Shown piece after piece: positions 1 through 5,296 of a stretch of 5,296 bases of DNA (positions are counted from its first letter, which is position 1; each line of letters opens with the position of its first letter). The DNA is from Deltaproteobacteria bacterium (GTDB taxonomy: Bacteria; Desulfobacterota; Desulfarculia; Adiutricales; JAGVGV01): positions 1 through 5,296 of the forward strand of contig JAGVGV010000096.1 of the NCBI GenBank assembly GCA_020056895.1. The letters are read 5' to 3'. The notes beneath the pieces are model-generated. The model did no database searches and was not told the DNA's origin. It was given only the letters and a program-made list of their open reading frames with translations. The position numbers and the translations under genes were made by a program.

Positions 1-1083
1 ATCATCGAACAGGGCGCCGGCCTGCCGTTCCTGGTCTCCATCCTTTCGGAATTTCAATACGATGGGGCCGCGCTTTTAAAGGCTCAAATGGAACGGTACG
101 CCCGGGCGGGATACACATCCGTGGGCGTGATGGGGGATTTCCCGGTTTTTCCGGATGCTTTCGGCCTTTTGAGGCGCGTGGCGGAAGCGGACGACAGTCC
201 CGTTCGGGTTTTCGTCATGGACAAGGCCACGGACCTGGAATCCGGGTTGGCCTCCGTAAACGGACCGGAATCGGCCCGGTTCAAGAACCTTGGAGTCAAG
301 TTCTGGTACGATGGGTCGCCGTATACCGGCAACATGTGGCTGGACGACCCTTTTCTGAACGGCGAACTGATGCAAAAGGGCCTGGGCGTTCCTCCGGATA
401 CGAGGGGGTACCCCATGATTCCCAAGGATGTTCTGGCCGGCTTGATCCTGAAATACCACCGCCAGGGCCGGCAGATCGCCATCCATGCCCAGGGGGACCG
501 AGCCATCCGCGAAGTGATCGATGTGTTTGAAAGCGCCCTTCAGGCCTTTCCCCGGCCGGACCATCGGCACCGGATCGAACACGGCGCCCTGTTCCCGCTG
601 GATCAGCTCCAGCGGGCCAAGGACCTTGGGTTGACCATCAGTTGGCACATCAACCACATCCATTATTACGGCGAAGCGCTTCGGGACGACATTTTGGGGC
701 CGGACCGGGTGGACCGGTTGATGCCCATGAACGACGCCCGGAAAAAGGGATTGATCGGATCGCTCCACAACGATTCCCCCATGTATCTGGCCGAACCGCT
801 CAAGCTGCTCCGGACCGCCGTTACCCGTAAAACCAGAAACAACGCCCTGATCGGACCGGGCCAGGCGGTTTCGGTGGAAGAAGGGCTCAAGGCCCTGACC
901 ATCAACGCGGCCTGGCAGTTGTTCATGGACGACCAACTGGGCAGCCTGGAACCCGGGAAACGAGCCGACTTGGTGGTGCTTTCCGACAATCCCTTGAAGG
1001 TGAACCCGGACCGGTTGGACCAAATCCAGGTTCTTGAAACCTGGTCCGACGGAAAGCGGTATACTTTTCCTGAAACAAAATGA
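1..1083 (+). CDS. Amidohydrolase family 3 (YtcJ-like) metal-dependent hydrolase, C-terminal part
   Basis: The frame is open from base 1, so the gene starts before the window; 360 residues are visible, against about 530-580 for the family, and the N-terminal HxH metal motif is missing. Seen, numbering from base 1: VKFWYDGSP with Lys100, the likely bridging-lysine position; IAIHAQGDRAI with His162; HRIEHGALF with His190 and His194; LHNDSPM with Asp258, the likely catalytic Asp; then TINAAW and LEPGKRADLVVL (about 316-327), the usual C-terminal return to the beta-sandwich. Family members are TIM-barrel enzymes that hydrolyse C-N bonds in amides, formamides or N-acyl compounds; the substrate cannot be told from sequence. 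No membrane segment is visible, so it is probably cytoplasmic, although an N-terminal signal peptide cannot be excluded. A flavoprotein gene follows after 75 bp and is probably co-transcribed. The family is confident, the substrate unknown. An ATG at 88 lies inside the domain and is not the start. Confidence 0.93.
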   Translation: MIEQGAGLPFLVSILSEFQYDGAALLKAQMERYARAGYTSVGVMGDFPVFPDAFGLLRRVAEADDSPVRVFVMDKATDLESGLASVNGPESARFKNLGVKFWYDGSPYTGNMWLDDPFLNGELMQKGLGVPPDTRGYPMIPKDVLAGLILKYHRQGRQIAIHAQGDRAIREVIDVFESALQAFPRPDHRHRIEHGALFPLDQLQRAKDLGLTISWHINHIHYYGEALRDDILGPDRVDRLMPMNDARKKGLIGSLHNDSPMYLAEPLKLLRTAVTRKTRNNALIGPGQAVSVEEGLKALTINAAWQLFMDDQLGSLEPGKRADLVVLSDNPLKVNPDRLDQIQVLETWSDGKRYTFPETK

Positions 1084-1144
1084 CGAGAAACGGCGCCGGC
1101 CAGCCATGAACGGGTCCGAGCCCGGCGGACGGCGCTTTATGGAA

Positions 1145-1150
1145 AAGGAG
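1145..1150 (+). promoter_or_regulatory. Ribosome binding site of the flavoprotein gene
   Basis: AAGGAG lies 8 nt before the ATG at 1159, close to ideal Shine-Dalgarno sequence and spacing. It fixes the start of the flavoprotein, whose FAD-binding strand begins only six residues later. No separate promoter or terminator is evident in the 1084-1158 gap, which supports co-transcription with the amidohydrolase. Confidence 0.85.
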
Positions 1151-1158
1151 ACATTCCG

Positions 1159-3576
1159 ATGAAAACCCATGCCCGGGTTGTCGTGATCGGCGGCGGTATC
1201 AACGGCTGCAGCGTGTTGTACCACCTGACCAAGCTGGGGTGGTCCGACGTGGTTCTGATCGAAAAAAACGAACTGACCTCCGGGTCCACCTGGCTGGCCG
1301 CGGGCAACGTGGTTCAGTGGACGGGGAACCGGTGCAACTCACGTCTCCATAAGTACAGCATCGAGCTGTATCAGCGGCTGGAAAAGGAAACCGGCCAGCA
1401 TACGGGCTGGCACACCACGGGCAGCCTGAGGCTGGCCACCACCCCGGACCGGATGGACGAATACCGCCATGTCCAGTCCAAGGACCGGGCTTTGGGCATC
1501 GAATGCCATCTTCTATCCCCCGGCGAAGCCCGGGCGTTGTTCCCCTATATGCACACGGACGGCCTGATCGGGGCCATGTACCACCCCCACGACGGCCACT
1601 GCGACCCGGCCGGGACCACTCAGGCCCTGGCCACGGGGGCGAGGACCGGCGGCGCCGAAATCTATCGGTTCAACCGAGTAACGGGGCTGGAACGAACCAA
1701 GTCGGGCGAATGGCGGGTGCAAACGGAAAAAGGGGACATCACTTGTTCGATCGTGGTCAACGCGGCGGGGCTCTGGGCCGACCGGATCGCGGCCATGGTC
1801 GGCGTGTACCTGCCGATCATCCCCATGGAACACCACCACCTGTTGTTCGAAGACATCCCGGATATCGCCGCCCTGGAGGGCGAACTGATTTCCCTTCGGG
1901 ACCCGGACGTGCCTTTTTACCTTCGGAAAGAAATGGGCAGCCTTCTGGTGGGTCCCTATGAAGCGAAGTGCCGGTCGTGGAAAGCCCACGATGTCCCCTG
2001 GGAATGGGCTCAGACCAGTCTGCCGACCGACTTGGAACGGATTCAGGAATACATTCTGGCCCTCATGGACCGGGTGCCGATCCTTCAGGAAGCCGGCATC
2101 CGCCATATTGAAAACGGCCCCATCACCTATACTCCGGACAGCCAGCAGCTTTTGGGGCCCATCCAGGGCGTATCGAACTTCTATTCCATGGCCGGATGCA
2201 ATTTCGGCATCACCCAGGCCGGCGGAGTGGGAAAATACCTGGCCGAATGGATCGTGGAAGGGGAACCGGGGATGGACCTTTCAACCCTGGACCCCCGGCG
2301 GTTCGGCAAATGGACATCCAAAAAATACACTCTGGCCAAGGTTCACGAAGCGTACCGGCTCCAGTACCAGCCCGCGTACCCGGACCTGGAACGGGAAGCC
2401 GGCCGGCCGATCCGGACCGTACCCATTTACGATCTGCAAAAGGAACGGGGGGCGGTGTTCGGCGTTCGGTACGGCTGGGAACGGCCCAACTGGTTCGCGC
2501 CTCAAAACGCCGCCGACCCGAACCGGTTCTCCTTCCGCCGGAACCCGGCCTGTTTTGACCGGGTGGGGGAGGAATGCCGGGCGGCGCGGGACCGAGTGGC
2601 GGTGTATGAACTGAGCGCTTTTGGCAAGTTCGAACTTTCCGGCCCCGCCGCGCCGGTATTTCTGGACCACCTGACCAGCGGTTCGCTGCCCAAACTCGGC
2701 CGGGTGGGATACAACCTGACCCTTTCTCCCAAAGGGTTCATCGGTGAAGACCTGACCATCGCCCGCCTGGGCGAGAACCGCTTTTATCTGGTCACCGCGG
2801 CCGCGGCCGAAAACAAGTTCCAGCACCACTTGGAACACCACCTGCCGGCGGGCCTGGACGCCCAGATCCGAAACGTCACTCAGGACCTGGGGGTTCTGGT
2901 GGTCATTGGTCCCCGTTCCCGGGAGCTTTTGTCGCGGATCACGGACGCCGATCTGTCGAACCAGGCCTTTCCGTACCGCGCCTGCCGGTACATCCACGTG
3001 GGGGTATCGCCCGTTTTGGCCATGCGCATCAATTTCGCGGGGGAGCTGGGCTGGGAACTGCACCATCCGCTGGCCTATCAGCGGACCTTGTACCAGGATA
3101 TCCTGGCGGCCGGCGAAGACCTTGGGCTGGCCGATTGCGGCATGCGGGCGCTCCTGAACTCCATGCGGTTGGAAAAAGGGTATCTGATGGCGGCTGACCT
3201 GTGCGGCGAAGAAACGCCTTTCCAGGCCGGCCTGGATGCCTTCGTGAAGCTGGACAAGGGCGATTTCATCGGCCGGGAGGCTCTGATCCGGCATAAGCGG
3301 GAAGGAATTCCCACGCGGTTGGTCTGCCTCGAGGTGGATGCCGGGGACGCGGACGCATACGGCGACGAATGCATACTTCTGGGCGATGAGGTGGTCGGCC
3401 GCGTAACGTCGGGGGGATACGGTTACCGCGTGGAAAAAAGCCTGGCCCTGGGCTACGTCCGATCCGATCTGGCATTCCCCGGAACCGCGTTGATGGTGGA
3501 CATCCTGGACGAAAAACGGCGGGCCATGGTGGTTCCGTCCCCGGTGTACGACTCCGGTAACGAAAAATTGAAATGA
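1159..3576 (+). CDS. FAD-dependent dimethylglycine/sarcosine dehydrogenase-like protein (DAO-FAO_M-GCV_T fusion)
   Basis: Complete, 805 residues, a usual length for bacterial members. Domains in order: DAO-type FAD oxidoreductase (about 6-368) with the dinucleotide motif VVVIGGGINGC (7-17), acidic Glu35 closing the Rossmann beta-alpha-beta, GSTWLAAGN (42-50) and the second flavin segment YSMAGCNFGITQAGG; FAO_M middle domain (about 370-446) ending in the hallmark RYGWERPNWF (437-446); GCV_T aminomethyltransferase-like folate domain (about 450-700), with Asp531 in GEDLTI at the position of the T-protein catalytic Asp; and GCV_T_C (about 715-800). Known family members oxidise N-methyl groups of dimethylglycine or sarcosine and pass the one-carbon unit to tetrahydrofolate as 5,10-methylene-THF. 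Odd point: Leu46 stands where DMGDH-type enzymes carry the His that binds FAD covalently (GSTWH). FAD is therefore probably non-covalent and the substrate may differ. The flavoprotein-folate architecture is certain; the exact substrate is not. Confidence 0.93.
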   Translation: MKTHARVVVIGGGINGCSVLYHLTKLGWSDVVLIEKNELTSGSTWLAAGNVVQWTGNRCNSRLHKYSIELYQRLEKETGQHTGWHTTGSLRLATTPDRMDEYRHVQSKDRALGIECHLLSPGEARALFPYMHTDGLIGAMYHPHDGHCDPAGTTQALATGARTGGAEIYRFNRVTGLERTKSGEWRVQTEKGDITCSIVVNAAGLWADRIAAMVGVYLPIIPMEHHHLLFEDIPDIAALEGELISLRDPDVPFYLRKEMGSLLVGPYEAKCRSWKAHDVPWEWAQTSLPTDLERIQEYILALMDRVPILQEAGIRHIENGPITYTPDSQQLLGPIQGVSNFYSMAGCNFGITQAGGVGKYLAEWIVEGEPGMDLSTLDPRRFGKWTSKKYTLAKVHEAYRLQYQPAYPDLEREAGRPIRTVPIYDLQKERGAVFGVRYGWERPNWFAPQNAADPNRFSFRRNPACFDRVGEECRAARDRVAVYELSAFGKFELSGPAAPVFLDHLTSGSLPKLGRVGYNLTLSPKGFIGEDLTIARLGENRFYLVTAAAAENKFQHHLEHHLPAGLDAQIRNVTQDLGVLVVIGPRSRELLSRITDADLSNQAFPYRACRYIHVGVSPVLAMRINFAGELGWELHHPLAYQRTLYQDILAAGEDLGLADCGMRALLNSMRLEKGYLMAADLCGEETPFQAGLDAFVKLDKGDFIGREALIRHKREGIPTRLVCLEVDAGDADAYGDECILLGDEVVGRVTSGGYGYRVEKSLALGYVRSDLAFPGTALMVDILDEKRRAMVVPSPVYDSGNEKLK

Positions 3577-3597
3577 CATAGGCATAATCCTCCGCAC

Positions 3598-3631
3598 GGG
3601 TTCGAGGCTTTTCTCCCCCTGGCTCGAACCC
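3598..3631 (+). repeat. Hairpin just after the flavoprotein stop codon
   Basis: A perfect 9-bp inverted repeat, GGGTTCGAG (3598-3606) and CTCGAACCC (3623-3631), is separated by a 16-nt pyrimidine-rich loop. It begins 22 nt after the TGA. No T-run follows, so it is not a canonical terminator by itself. It may act as a 3' mRNA stabiliser, or together with the next hairpin. Confidence 0.5.
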
Positions 3632-3639
3632 TCGCGGTC

Positions 3640-3664
3640 GTGGATGGGGGCCTCCCCCATCCAC
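3640..3664 (+). terminator. Strong hairpin, possible transcription terminator
   Basis: Perfect 11-bp stem GTGGATGGGGG (3640-3650) and CCCCCATCCAC (3654-3664) with a 3-nt loop, placed 64 nt after the flavoprotein stop. With a bulge and a wobble the stem can lengthen outward using GGTC and GGCC. Position and strength fit an end-of-operon structure, but the downstream sequence is CGGCCTTCCG rather than a T-run. Intrinsic termination is therefore uncertain; a block to 3' exonucleases or a pause site is equally possible. Confidence 0.45.
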
Positions 3665-3864
3665 CGGCCTTCCGTTCCACCGGCCCAAACCAGCCCGGAC
3701 GGCCTCCGGCGTTTCGCGGCCGGGAGTTCCTTTCGGAGGGGCGAGGCCCGGCCCTCCGGCGCCCTCGACCGGACGATCACGATGATTCCGACACGATCCG
3801 TCCGCCCCGCCATGGCTCTTCCCCCGAAACCTGGATATTTCCACGATTCCTCGTCGTCAAGGGT

Positions 3865-3893
3865 TTGACCCTGGCCCGATTTTCCGTTAGTAT
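3865..3893 (+). promoter_or_regulatory. Putative sigma-70 promoter of the PAS gene
   Basis: TTGACC (3865-3870, five of six to consensus) is followed after 17 bp by TAGTAT (3888-3893, four of six). An overlapping TATAAG (3891-3896) is a better -10 match but lies 20 bp away. The surroundings are locally AT-rich in an otherwise GC-rich region. Transcription would start near 3900, just ahead of the hairpin at 3906-3961. A short inverted repeat, AGGGT-TTG-ACCCT (3860-3872), overlaps the -35 box and could be an operator, although it is short enough to be chance. Confidence 0.5.
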
Positions 3894-3905
3894 AAGGCTA
3901 TTGAA

Positions 3906-3961
3906 CCTAAATAACGCGGCTGGGTTCGTCGCCATGGGGAAGGGCAGCCGCATTATTTGGG
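3906..3961 (+). promoter_or_regulatory. Long imperfect hairpin at the start of the PAS-gene transcript
   Basis: Bases 3906-3922 pair with 3945-3961 over 17 positions, with one C-A mismatch (3915/3952) and one U-G wobble (3908/3959). The core is a perfect 7-bp GCGGCTG/CAGCCGC followed by ATTATTT, with a complementary A-rich tract before the stem, as in (bidirectional) intrinsic terminators or attenuators. The 22-nt loop (3923-3944) contains the ATG at 3934, a candidate start of the PAS gene. If the promoter is right, the structure lies within the first 60 nt of the mRNA and could control translation or elongation. It matches no riboswitch class that I recognise. Confidence 0.5.
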
Positions 3962-5296
3962 GATCATCACGGGAACCATCCCGCGCTCCCCGGAGCGGCG
4001 CCTTTGGCGGCCGTTTTGGGGCACCCCACGACGAATGCCTGGGAACGCCTTTGGCCGATTATCGCCAGAGATTCGAAACCGCCGCCGAACTGGCCACCGA
4101 CGGCCTCCTGATCGTGGGCTCGGACGACCGCGTGGTTTTCGCCAGCCAGTCGGCCGCCCATCTGTTTGGCTACGAACGCCGCGACGTGGTGGGCCGGTCC
4201 CTGGCCGATCTGTTCGCTCCCGCCAGTTTGGATGATCTGGAAATGCTTCAGGGCGATGCCCGCCGGGCTCGCGGCGAGCGCCAGACCGCCGAACTGAAGG
4301 TCATTCCGGCCTGGGGCCAGGAAATTGAAGTGGATGTGGGGCTGATCGCGCCCGAAGAGGGGGACGAAGCCTATTTTTCGTTCCGCGACGTATCCCTGGC
4401 CAAGATCATGGAGCGGGAACTCGTCAAGAGCAACCAGTTCCTCCGCAAGATCATCATCAACTCGGTGGATGGCATCATCGCCACCGACGTTTCCGGCAAC
4501 ATCCTCCTGTTCAATCAGGGCGCCAGCCGCATGCTGGGCTGGACCGAAAGCGATGTCATCAGCCGTCTGCCCGTAACCCGGTTGTTCGAACCCGGCATGG
4601 CGATCGCGCTGGCGGAGCGGCTCCGGAAGGACGATGACCGGGACGGCCCGCCGGGCGTGCTCCATCCCACCGAAGTGACCCTGGTGGCCAAATCCGGGGA
4701 ACGGCTGCCGGTTTCCTTGAGCCTTTCCAGCATTTTCGAATGGGGCCAGGAAGTGGCCATCGTGGGTATTTTCACCGACCTGAGGGAACGAGTGGCCATG
4801 GAGCGCCGGCTCAAGGCCACCCGGGATTACCTCAACAGCGTGGTGGAAAACGCCTTCGACATGATTATCACCACGGACACCGAAGCCCGGATCGTATCAT
4901 TCAACCGGGGCGCGGAACGGATTTTGGGCTATTCCCGGGACGAAGTGATCGGCCACGGCGTGGAAATGTTTTATCTGAATCCCGAGGAACGGCGGTCGCT
5001 GATCCGGCGGATCGAACATTTCGACGGCGCGGTTTCAAATTACGAAACCAAGTTAAGGCGCAAAGACGGCCGCCTGGTGGACATCAGCGCCACCATCAGC
5101 CTTTTGACCGACAACGACGGCCATACCATCGGCACCGTGGGCATCAGTCAGGACATTACCCTTCGGAAAAAGGCCCAGGCCGAACTCCAGGCCACCAAGG
5201 ATTACCTGAACGCCATCGTGGAAAACACTACGGACGTGATCATCACCACGGATCTGGGCCGCCGGATCGTATCGTTCAACCGGGGCGCGGAACGGA
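3934..5296 (+). CDS. Multi-PAS-domain sensory protein, N-terminal part (output domain beyond window)
   Basis: The frame is open to the window end; 454 codons are visible from ATG 3934. Four PAS modules can be read (residues from that ATG): PAS1 about 45-152 (ATDGLLIVGSDDRVVFASQSAAHLFGY split around 55-80), PAS2 about 170-282 (SVDGIIATDVSGNILLFNQG), PAS3 about 303-405 (AFDMIITTDTEARIVSFNRG), and PAS4 from about 428, cut off. Each ends near a D-x-S/T-like signal (RDVS, TDLR, QDIT) and passes into a short charged helical linker (KIMERELVKS, ERVAMERRLKA, RKKAQAELQA), as in S-box signalling proteins. No signal peptide or membrane helix is visible, so sensing is probably cytoplasmic. The output is likely a histidine kinase, GGDEF/EAL or sigma-54 activator module, but it is not in view. 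The start is uncertain: residues 1-39 are Gly/Ser/Arg-rich and unlike a domain, and TTG 4051 (LADYRQRFETA), directly before PAS1 with a weak GGGA 6 nt upstream, is an alternative. PAS content is firm; ligands are unknown. Confidence 0.85.
   Translation, partial: MGKGSRIIWGSSREPSRAPRSGAFGGRFGAPHDECLGTPLADYRQRFETAAELATDGLLIVGSDDRVVFASQSAAHLFGYERRDVVGRSLADLFAPASLDDLEMLQGDARRARGERQTAELKVIPAWGQEIEVDVGLIAPEEGDEAYFSFRDVSLAKIMERELVKSNQFLRKIIINSVDGIIATDVSGNILLFNQGASRMLGWTESDVISRLPVTRLFEPGMAIALAERLRKDDDRDGPPGVLHPTEVTLVAKSGERLPVSLSLSSIFEWGQEVAIVGIFTDLRERVAMERRLKATRDYLNSVVENAFDMIITTDTEARIVSFNRGAERILGYSRDEVIGHGVEMFYLNPEERRSLIRRIEHFDGAVSNYETKLRRKDGRLVDISATISLLTDNDGHTIGTVGISQDITLRKKAQAELQATKDYLNAIVENTTDVIITTDLGRRIVSFNRGAER
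4815..4921 (+). repeat. PAS module direct repeat, copy 1
   Basis: This segment of PAS3 (linker GCC-ACC onward through the FNRGAER codons) aligns without gaps to 5190-5296 at a constant offset of 375 nt (125 codons), with about 23 mismatches in 107 positions. The last 34 nt (4888-4921) match 5263-5296 at 33 of 34 positions. It points to duplication of a PAS-plus-linker unit inside the gene. Confidence 0.85.
5190..5296 (+). repeat. PAS module direct repeat, copy 2 (cut by window end)
   Basis: Second copy of the PAS-plus-linker unit, opening PAS4, 375 nt downstream of copy 1. Identity is highest over CGGATCGTATC through GCGGAACGGA, including third-codon positions, which argues for a recent duplication or gene conversion rather than only protein-level selection. 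The repeat continues beyond the window, so its full length and copy number cannot be seen. Confidence 0.85.

Larger units (their letters stand above)
3577..3933. other. 357-bp intergenic region between the flavoprotein and PAS genes
   Basis: No convincing gene is present on either strand. Short open frames here give Pro/Arg/Ser-rich translations typical of GC-rich noncoding DNA. The region holds two hairpins just after the flavoprotein stop (3598-3631 and 3640-3664), a further 7-bp inverted repeat (CGGAGGG at 3734-3740, CCCTCCG at 3752-3758), a sigma-70-like promoter (3865-3893) and the first arm of a long hairpin (3906-3922). From about 3840 onward the sequence becomes clearly more AT-rich, as expected for a promoter region. 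I see nothing recognisable in 3670-3840 apart from the weak repeat. Confidence 0.7.

Noticed and set aside
76..1224. Long open frame on the - strand (382 codons) antisense to the amidohydrolase
   Set aside because: It lies opposite a gene with clear family motifs, its translation shows no recognisable domain, and long antisense frames are common opposite GC-rich coding DNA.
3574..3606. TGA 3574 as a selenocysteine codon joining the flavoprotein to the PAS gene, since the frame stays open from 3577 to the window end
   Set aside because: The flavoprotein already has its complete C-terminal domain at 3576. The nearest hairpin starts 22 nt after the TGA and does not look like a bacterial SECIS, and the following translation has noncoding composition. 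TGA 1081 likewise ends a complete amidohydrolase C-terminus.
3598..3631. GGTTCGA-containing stem as a tRNA T-arm
   Set aside because: The loop is 16 nt instead of 7, and no acceptor, D or anticodon arms can be found around it on either strand.
2281..3813. 510-codon open frame on the - strand antisense to the flavoprotein
   Set aside because: The + strand carries intact FAO_M, GCV_T and GCV_T_C domains here. The antisense translation is Gln/Pro/Arg-rich with no domain, and its start region is intergenic and noncoding in character.
3644..3868. 74-codon + strand open frame starting in the hairpin after the flavoprotein
   Set aside because: No ribosome binding site, Pro/Arg/Ser-rich composition, the ATG lies inside a perfect hairpin stem, and the end overlaps the putative promoter.
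3871..3886. Possible sigma-54 promoter (CTGGCCCGATTTTCCG)
   Set aside because: The TGGCCCG half fits the -24 element, but the position where the -12 GC should fall reads CG and the TTGC element is absent.
3957..4235. 92-codon + strand frame starting with TTG, possible frameshifted N-terminus of the PAS protein
   Set aside because: Its translation is Arg/Pro-rich and does not continue the PAS fold. The correct PAS frame is intact through this stretch, so no frameshift is needed.

Overview
The window is GC-rich (roughly 60 %) and every supported gene lies on the + strand. The style of the proteins (a dimethylglycine-dehydrogenase-like flavoprotein beside a YtcJ-type amidohydrolase, then a multi-PAS sensory protein with near-duplicate PAS modules) suggests an environmental Gram-negative bacterium. 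A sulfate-reducer-like Desulfobacterota is my best guess, but this rests on gene style alone, because no rRNA or marker gene is present.

Layout. (1) 1-1083: C-terminal two thirds of an amidohydrolase-3 (YtcJ-like) metal-dependent hydrolase, whose N-terminus lies before the window. (2) 1084-1158: a 75-bp gap with a clear Shine-Dalgarno. (3) 1159-3576: a complete 805-residue DAO/FAO_M/GCV_T/GCV_T_C flavoprotein of the dimethylglycine/sarcosine dehydrogenase type. The histidine that carries covalent FAD in the classical enzymes is replaced by leucine. (4) 3577-3933: a 357-bp gap without a convincing gene. It holds two hairpins after the stop codon, a plausible sigma-70 promoter, and a long imperfect hairpin that continues into the next gene's possible start. 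(5) from 3934 (or about 4051) to the window end: the N-terminal part of a protein with at least four consecutive PAS domains. No stop codon is reached, so its output domain is not visible.

The first two genes probably form one transcription unit (same strand, short gap, own RBS, no terminator seen between them). They may share a catabolic task: hydrolysis of an amide-like compound, then oxidative demethylation of an N-methylglycine-type amine with transfer of the one-carbon unit to tetrahydrofolate. That link is inference. The PAS gene has its own promoter and leader and looks like a separate unit. I found no mobile element, CRISPR array, tRNA or rRNA, and no clear sign of a wholly new system. 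The items most worth a second look are the Leu-for-His flavoprotein, the structured leader and ambiguous start of the PAS gene, and the recent-looking PAS module duplication.
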